This document shows, piece after piece, positions 5,010 to 9,152 of a stretch of DNA of 9,152 nucleotides. The DNA is from Chloroflexia bacterium (GTDB lineage Bacteria > Chloroflexota > Chloroflexia > Thermomicrobiales > JALYUS01), in the NCBI GenBank assembly GCA_025924435.1, contig JAICIL010000180.1, forward strand, positions 1 to 9,152, written 5' to 3'. Under the pieces are notes generated by a model. It saw only the letters and a list, made by a program, of their open reading frames with translations, made no database searches and was not told the DNA's origin. Within the stretch, counting starts at the first letter, position 1; every line of letters begins with the position of its first letter. The translations under genes were made by a program, and so were the position numbers.

Positions 5010-6596
5010 GTGGACGTGACCGGAAACGCGGTAGTCGCATCGAAAACCGAGGAACGGCCCGCGTCGGCGACGCGCATCGGCGCTACGCTCCGCGCGGTGG
5101 ACCGTGCCGCGCCGGTGCTGCTCGGCCTCGCCATCTTCCTCTATATCGGCATCATCTTCGCCGCGTCGAAGTGGCAACTCGACGGCTTCCACATGGGCTT
5201 CGATCCGCTCGTCTACGAGCAGCCGCTCTGGAACACGCTCCACGGCCACCTCGCGGAGCAGTCCGCGCTCTCGTACACGACCTCCGCCTTCGGGCAGGAT
5301 TTGTTCCTCTTCCATTTCGTCCTCCTGCCCTTCTACGCCCTGAAGGAGACGACGGCGACGCTGCTCTTCCTCCAGACGGTCGGGGCGGCGTTCGGCGCGC
5401 TCGCGGTCTACCTGATCGCGCGGGACGCGCTGCCGCGCACGCGCATCGTGCCGCTCCTCTTCGGGCTGCTGCTCCTCTCGTACGTGCCGATGCAGAACGC
5501 CAACCTCTACGAGGTGCAGCCCCGGCTCTTCGCCGCGACTTTCCTCCTCTTCGCCTACTGGTGCATGACGCGCGGCTACGCGGTCGGCTTCTGGGTCTGT
5601 ATCGCGCTCGCGATCATCAACCGCAATGACACCGCGCTCGTCATCGCGATGCTCGGGCTGTACGGCGTCCTCACGCGGCGGCGGGCCGTCTTCGGGTGGG
5701 CGCCGATGGTTTTCGCCGTTGTGTACTGGGCGCTCGCCGTCTTCGTCATCATCCCGGCGATCACGGGCGGCGCGCAGTTCTCGTACGTGCAGAACTACGA
5801 CTGGCTCGGCCCGACGACGGGCGATATTGTGAAGACCATCGTCACGCGGCCCCTGTTTGTCGCGCGCACCGCCTTCGGGCCGGATCGCTGGGAATATGTC
5901 GTCAGCCTCCTCTTCCCGCTCGCGTTCCTGCCGCTCCTCAAGCCGCGCCCGCTGCTGATGGCGCTGCCGCCCTTCCTCATTAACATCTTCGCCAGCGACC
6001 ACTACAAGTACCAGCGGGACATTTTTCACCAGTATTCGGCGCTCCTCGTGCCGGGGCTATTCATCGCCGCCATCCTCGCCGTCGCCGCCCTCGCGGACGG
6101 CACGCACCCGCTCTACCGCCTCGCGCCGCGCGTCAAGGGCGCGCTCCGCCGCGTGCCGACGGCGGCGGTCGGCGCGTGCCTCGTGCTGGTGATGCTGGCG
6201 CTCAGCCTCTTCCAGTTCGCCTACACCAAGCCGGACAAGGTGGCGAGTTGGGCCGAGAGCGGCGGCCAGATTTCCCAGGTGGACGAGAACCGCGTCGCCT
6301 CGGCGGACATCCTGATCGCGCTGATCCCGAAGGATGCGCCCCTGAGCGTCACGAGCCTCGCCGCGACGCGCGTGCCGCTCCGCCGCTACCTCTACGAGTT
6401 CCCCGGCAACGAGTTCTACGACGCCACGCTGATTGACCGCGCCGATTACGTCCTCGGCGACCGGCGGCGCGACAACGGCACCGAGGGCGCGGCGCTCGAC
6501 AAACTGAAGGCGAACGGCCAGTGGCAACTCGTCAAGCGGCAGGGCGACTTCGAGTTGCTGCACCGAATCGCCCCGCCGCCGGGTCGGGCGGGATGA
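5010..6596 (+). CDS. DUF2079 family polytopic membrane protein
   Basis: An integral membrane protein of 528 residues matching DUF2079 (PF09852) by pattern; the family is thought related to GT-C glycosyltransferases, but I know of no proven reaction. Landmarks: helix 1 at about 33-52; first outer loop MGFDPLVYEQPLWNTLHGHL (62-81), equivalent to the family's FDxGxFxQxxWNT with D65 and E70 as candidate functional acids; FGQDLFLFHFVLLPFYAL (94-111); NLYEVQPRLFAA (165-176); NRNDTALVIAMLGLY (204-218, usually KED in relatives, here RND); FLPLLKPRPLLMALPPFLIN (306-325); and HQYSALLVP (340-348). The C-terminus (about 400-520) is soluble, with LRRYLYEFP and ADYVLGD as in relatives. No ATG precedes helix 1. 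GTG 5010 with GAGGG at 11 nt is my choice; TTG 4989 would add 7 residues. The stop overlaps the next gene by ATGA, so the two are coupled. Likely envelope glycan or lipid-linked sugar metabolism, by inference. Confidence 0.85.
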   Translation: MDVTGNAVVASKTEERPASATRIGATLRAVDRAAPVLLGLAIFLYIGIIFAASKWQLDGFHMGFDPLVYEQPLWNTLHGHLAEQSALSYTTSAFGQDLFLFHFVLLPFYALKETTATLLFLQTVGAAFGALAVYLIARDALPRTRIVPLLFGLLLLSYVPMQNANLYEVQPRLFAATFLLFAYWCMTRGYAVGFWVCIALAIINRNDTALVIAMLGLYGVLTRRRAVFGWAPMVFAVVYWALAVFVIIPAITGGAQFSYVQNYDWLGPTTGDIVKTIVTRPLFVARTAFGPDRWEYVVSLLFPLAFLPLLKPRPLLMALPPFLINIFASDHYKYQRDIFHQYSALLVPGLFIAAILAVAALADGTHPLYRLAPRVKGALRRVPTAAVGACLVLVMLALSLFQFAYTKPDKVASWAESGGQISQVDENRVASADILIALIPKDAPLSVTSLAATRVPLRRYLYEFPGNEFYDATLIDRADYVLGDRRRDNGTEGAALDKLKANGQWQLVKRQGDFELLHRIAPPPGRAG

Positions 6597-8869
6597 CGGC
6601 CATCGCCCCCCCGCGCGGCGAGGACCAACGGCCGCATGAGGAACGCTCCGCACCGGCGGCATGGATCGGCGCGCGGCGGGCGACGCTCTGGGCATTGCTC
6701 GGCGCGGTCGCGCTCGCGCTGATCTATGGCCGCGTCGCCGTGGCGAACCTCGCGTACGGCGTCGTCGGCGGCAACAGCAACGGCTACGAGGATGTCTGGA
6801 ACGACTACTGGCTCAAGACGGCGCTCAGTCTGCACCGCAATCCCTTCTTCACCGATTATCTCTTCGCACCGAACGGCGTCAGCCTCCGCTTCCATACCCT
6901 CAACCCGTTCGGCGGCCTGATCGCCCTGCCGCTCTCGCCGCTGCTCGGCATCGTCGGGGCGATGAACCTCAAATTCCTGCTCGCGCTCGTCGGCGGCGTC
7001 TTCTTCGCCTATCTGCTGCTGCGCGACCTGACCGGCAGCCCGCTCGCGGCGTTCGCGGGCGCGGCGGTGTACACCTACGCGAACGATCAGATGGTCTCGT
7101 ACTTCTCCACCGGCGCGGAGAATTACCTGATGGGGACGGCGCTCGTGCCGCTCTTCCTCTTCTTCCTCTTCCGCGCGTTCAGCCGCCCGCGCTGGTGGGG
7201 ATATGCGGCCGCCGCGACGGCGACGCTGCTCGCGCTCTGCCTGACGGACTGGCAGTACACGATGTTCGCGGTGCTCATCACCGCCCTGTATGTGCTCTTC
7301 ACGCTCTGCACGCGGCAATCGTGGCGGGAAAAGGCGATGATCGCCGGGAAAGCGGCGCTGATCGGCGGTGTCTGGGCGGCGGTCGTCTTCCTGCCGCTCG
7401 TCGTGCCGATGATCCGCGAATCCCGCGCGTCGCCGTGGCTCAACGTCAGCGGCGAGGCGACGGCACTCTCCCGCTCGCTCGTCCAGTCCTTCCAGATCGG
7501 CCTCGGCAACCCCGGCTACCTCGTGCTCCTCCTCACGGTCGGCGGATTGATCCTGCTCTGGCGGCGAACGGCGGCGCAGCCCGACCGCTTGATGGTCGCC
7601 TTCTGGGCGATTGTCGCCTTCTTTGCGTCGCTCCTCGCGCTCGGGCCGCGCCTGAAACTGACGCCGGGCCATGTCGTTGATCTGCCGCTGCCGTACGACC
7701 CGCTGACCCGCCTGCCCGTCTTCACCGCCGGGCGGCGGCCCCAACTCTTCTACTTCATCGCCATGCTCGCCTTCGGCGCGCTCTTCGCCTTCGCGCTGCG
7801 CGAACTCGTTCTCTGGCTTCGCGCGGTCATCGCGCGGCGGGAGCGCGGCGGCGCGCCCGGCCGCCTGTCACGCGCCGTGCCGCTTGCGCTCGTCGCGGCG
7901 ACGCTCGTCGTCACGCTCGCGCCGTTCGCGGCCCGCACGGGCGATGCGCGGGCCTTCCCGCTAACGACACCCCCCTTCTATCGGGATGTGCTCGCGAAGG
8001 ACCCCGGCCAGTATGCCATTCTCGAACTGCCGCTCTTCGCGCCCGAACGCGGGGCGGACTGGCCCGCGTACCAGATCGTCCACGGCAAGCAGATCTTCGA
8101 CGGCAGCCTCTCGCGCGACCACAAGCTGGAAAGCCCGAACATCTTCGTCAAGCACGCGACACTCTATCGCGACTTCTTCTGGGCGGGCCAGGCCGACAAG
8201 CGGGAGCAGTACCGCCCGACGAAGACGCCCGACATCCTCGCGCCGCCCGATTACGCGGCGGTCGGCACACCGCTCCTCAACTACTACCACGTGCGCTACA
8301 TCGTCCTCTATCCCGATGCCCTGCGCGCCACGGCGCCGAACGCGCTGGCGGATGCCCGCCGCCTCGTCGGGCAGGCGCTCGGCGCGGACGCCCGGCCGAT
8401 GTACACCGATGCGGTCATGGAGGTCTATCGTGTGCCGGATGCACTGCCGCCCGCAAGCCCGGTCTTCATGGACATGGGCGACAGCGGCTGGTTCCCGGCG
8501 CAACTGACCCCGACGAAAGAGCCGTATCGCTGGGCGGACAGTGCCGATGGATCGCCATCGGAGTTCCTCGTTTTCAATCTCAGCCAGGAGCGGCGGCGCG
8601 TCAGCGTGCGGATGGCGGTGCAGAACTACGCCCAGCCGCGCGCGGTGGACCTCGCGATCAACGGCGACACGCTCGACCACTTCGCGCTCGCCAGCCGGGG
8701 CGACCACCCGGTCGCCGTGGAATTCGACGTGCCGCCGGGGATGAGCAAACTGACGCTCACGTCACCGGAGCCGCCCGTGCCGGTGCAGGAGCCGGGGGCG
8801 CGGGATAATCGTCTGCTCAGTTTCAGCGTGCGCGATGTGCATCTCGCCGACACGCCGCGCACGCCATAA
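6593..8869 (+). CDS. Large GT-C-like membrane protein with C-terminal beta-rich domain
   Basis: A 758-residue protein; I recognise the general GT-C-like membrane type but not a named family. The N-terminal 25 residues are polar; helix 1 is at about 30-50. The first outer loop, GGNSNGYEDVWNDYWLKTAL (59-78), carries an E66-D67 / N70-D71 group where GT-C enzymes keep the catalytic or metal-binding acids. PFFTDYLFAPNGVSLRFHTL (84-103) follows. About ten further helices run to 444, broken by TRLPVFTAGRRPQLFYF (372-388). After the last helix, ELPLFAP (478-484) and HGKQIFDGSLSR (497-508) are conserved in form in similar proteins. Residues about 620-750 look like a beta-sandwich, perhaps glycan-binding. 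ATG 6593 overlaps the upstream stop TGA (6594-6596) as ATGA, which decides this start over one further upstream at 6521. Probably transfers sugar from a lipid carrier at the outer membrane face; an O-antigen-like role or a non-enzymatic relative are alternatives. Confidence 0.8.
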   Translation: MTAIAPPRGEDQRPHEERSAPAAWIGARRATLWALLGAVALALIYGRVAVANLAYGVVGGNSNGYEDVWNDYWLKTALSLHRNPFFTDYLFAPNGVSLRFHTLNPFGGLIALPLSPLLGIVGAMNLKFLLALVGGVFFAYLLLRDLTGSPLAAFAGAAVYTYANDQMVSYFSTGAENYLMGTALVPLFLFFLFRAFSRPRWWGYAAAATATLLALCLTDWQYTMFAVLITALYVLFTLCTRQSWREKAMIAGKAALIGGVWAAVVFLPLVVPMIRESRASPWLNVSGEATALSRSLVQSFQIGLGNPGYLVLLLTVGGLILLWRRTAAQPDRLMVAFWAIVAFFASLLALGPRLKLTPGHVVDLPLPYDPLTRLPVFTAGRRPQLFYFIAMLAFGALFAFALRELVLWLRAVIARRERGGAPGRLSRAVPLALVAATLVVTLAPFAARTGDARAFPLTTPPFYRDVLAKDPGQYAILELPLFAPERGADWPAYQIVHGKQIFDGSLSRDHKLESPNIFVKHATLYRDFFWAGQADKREQYRPTKTPDILAPPDYAAVGTPLLNYYHVRYIVLYPDALRATAPNALADARRLVGQALGADARPMYTDAVMEVYRVPDALPPASPVFMDMGDSGWFPAQLTPTKEPYRWADSADGSPSEFLVFNLSQERRRVSVRMAVQNYAQPRAVDLAINGDTLDHFALASRGDHPVAVEFDVPPGMSKLTLTSPEPPVPVQEPGARDNRLLSFSVRDVHLADTPRTP

Positions 8870-8894
8870 GGCATCGTCCAAAGCCTGTGGAACG

Positions 8895-9044
8895 TGAACC
8901 ACCAAGACACCAAGAGCACCAAGAGATAAAGACTGGGACGTACGCAGTTGCAGGGAGAAAATCCGGTGGTAGCAGGCTTTCCAGCCTGCCTTTCAAAAAG
9001 ACGTCTTCCCTCTTGGTGTTCTTGGTGTCTTGGTGGTCTTGAAC
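8895..9044 (+). repeat. Long inverted repeat of CACCAAG heptamers
   Basis: The left arm is TGAAC followed by CACCAAG at 8900, 8908 and 8917, with spacers A and AG. The right arm carries CTTGGTG at 9012, 9021 and 9029. Pairing of 8898-8924 with 9011-9037 gives a 27-bp stem with one G-T wobble (8916/9019) around 86 nt. The centre contains the GCAGGCT hairpin. It starts 26 bases after the last gene and shares arm length, spacing and the TGAAC lead with the element at 2447, differing in heptamer. There is no T tract at its end, so terminator function is uncertain. Confidence 0.8.
8972..8989 (-). repeat. GCAGGCT hairpin repeat, copy 2
   Basis: GCAGGCT (8972-8978), loop TTCC, AGCCTGC (8983-8989) form a perfect 7-bp hairpin. 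Bases 8975-8989 are the exact reverse complement of 1537-1551, and the preceding GGTGGTAGCA resembles the inverted flank of copy 1. It lies entirely within the centre of the heptamer repeat, as if one element had inserted into the other or the two travel together. Confidence 0.65.
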
Positions 9045-9152
9045 CCGGCTCTTATGGATGCGCAACGTGAGTTGACGAGCAGGTCCGGTATAAAGAAGCC
9101 GCGAGGCCAACAAACAACATACATTAAGCGCGACACCCAAACAAAACGAGCC
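9045..9152. other. Non-coding tail of the window
   Basis: No supportable ORF. GC content drops towards the end, with A-rich text after about 9105. TATAAA (9089-9094) resembles a -10 box but has no -35 at a suitable distance: TTGACG (9072-9077) is only 11 bp away. It may be the start of the control region of a gene beyond the edge. Together with 8870-9044 this makes 283 bases without a gene. Confidence 0.4.

Noticed and set aside
1270..5040. Similarity of MSNWLLDII (1270) to GNWLVDVT near 4998
   Set aside because: Only a few residues match, in unrelated contexts, and the second lies mostly upstream of the chosen start; chance is sufficient.
3599..5134. Long antisense ORF of 511 codons, and similar ones at 4896-6029, 6446-7744 and 7961-8707
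   Set aside because: All lie opposite clear membrane-protein genes, have low-complexity Arg/Asp/Glu-rich translations and come from lack of stops in GC-rich DNA.
9072..9094. TTGACG and TATAAA as a promoter
   Set aside because: The spacer is 11 bp, far from the 16-18 bp needed.
8823..9140. Minus-strand ORF of 105 codons at the right edge
   Set aside because: It overlaps the end of a strong + strand gene and reads through both inverted-repeat arms; no plausible family.

Overview
The window is GC-rich chromosomal DNA (third codon positions almost all G or C) with every convincing gene on the + strand. It looks like a free-living bacterium. The pairing of a DUF2079 membrane protein with a second large GT-C-like membrane protein, the style of the ABC-2 exporter and MFS proteins, and the many intergenic palindromes remind me of Chloroflexota (Thermomicrobia-like). 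That is inference from protein style only; there is no marker gene to settle it.

Layout. Positions 1-1159 hold the end of an MFS exporter gene whose start lies outside the window. Positions 1190-1439 form a compact transcription unit: a near-consensus sigma-70 promoter, a hairpin at the predicted 5' end, a 36-codon ORF with good codon use, and an intrinsic terminator. Positions 1583-3438 encode an ABC-2 exporter (ATPase then permease), split by a long hairpin repeat that supplies the ATPase stop codon. Positions 3443-3572 hold a large palindromic repeat ending in a T tract. A second MFS gene follows (3668-4939), possibly preceded by a leader ORF. Positions 5010-8869 hold two translationally coupled polytopic membrane proteins: a DUF2079 protein and a GT-C-like protein with a C-terminal beta-rich domain. 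Positions 8870-9152 have no gene and carry nested inverted repeats.

How the parts fit. The first half is an export neighbourhood: two unrelated MFS carriers and one ABC-2 pump, substrates unknown, no linked regulator visible. The last two genes look like cell-envelope glycan or lipid-linked sugar enzymes, inferred from family resemblance, and should be co-expressed because stop and start overlap as ATGA.

Most unusual are the intergenic elements. Two long inverted repeats (2447-2545 and 8895-9044) share one architecture: three identical heptamers per arm with spacers of 1 and 2 nt. The heptamer differs between loci (CGCGAAG versus CACCAAG) but is the same in all three slots of each left arm. 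Other repeats are a double-palindrome element (3443-3567) and two inverted copies of a GCAGGCT hairpin (about 1537 and 8972). The 1190-1439 unit is the best candidate for an undescribed small protein, small RNA or leader attenuator.
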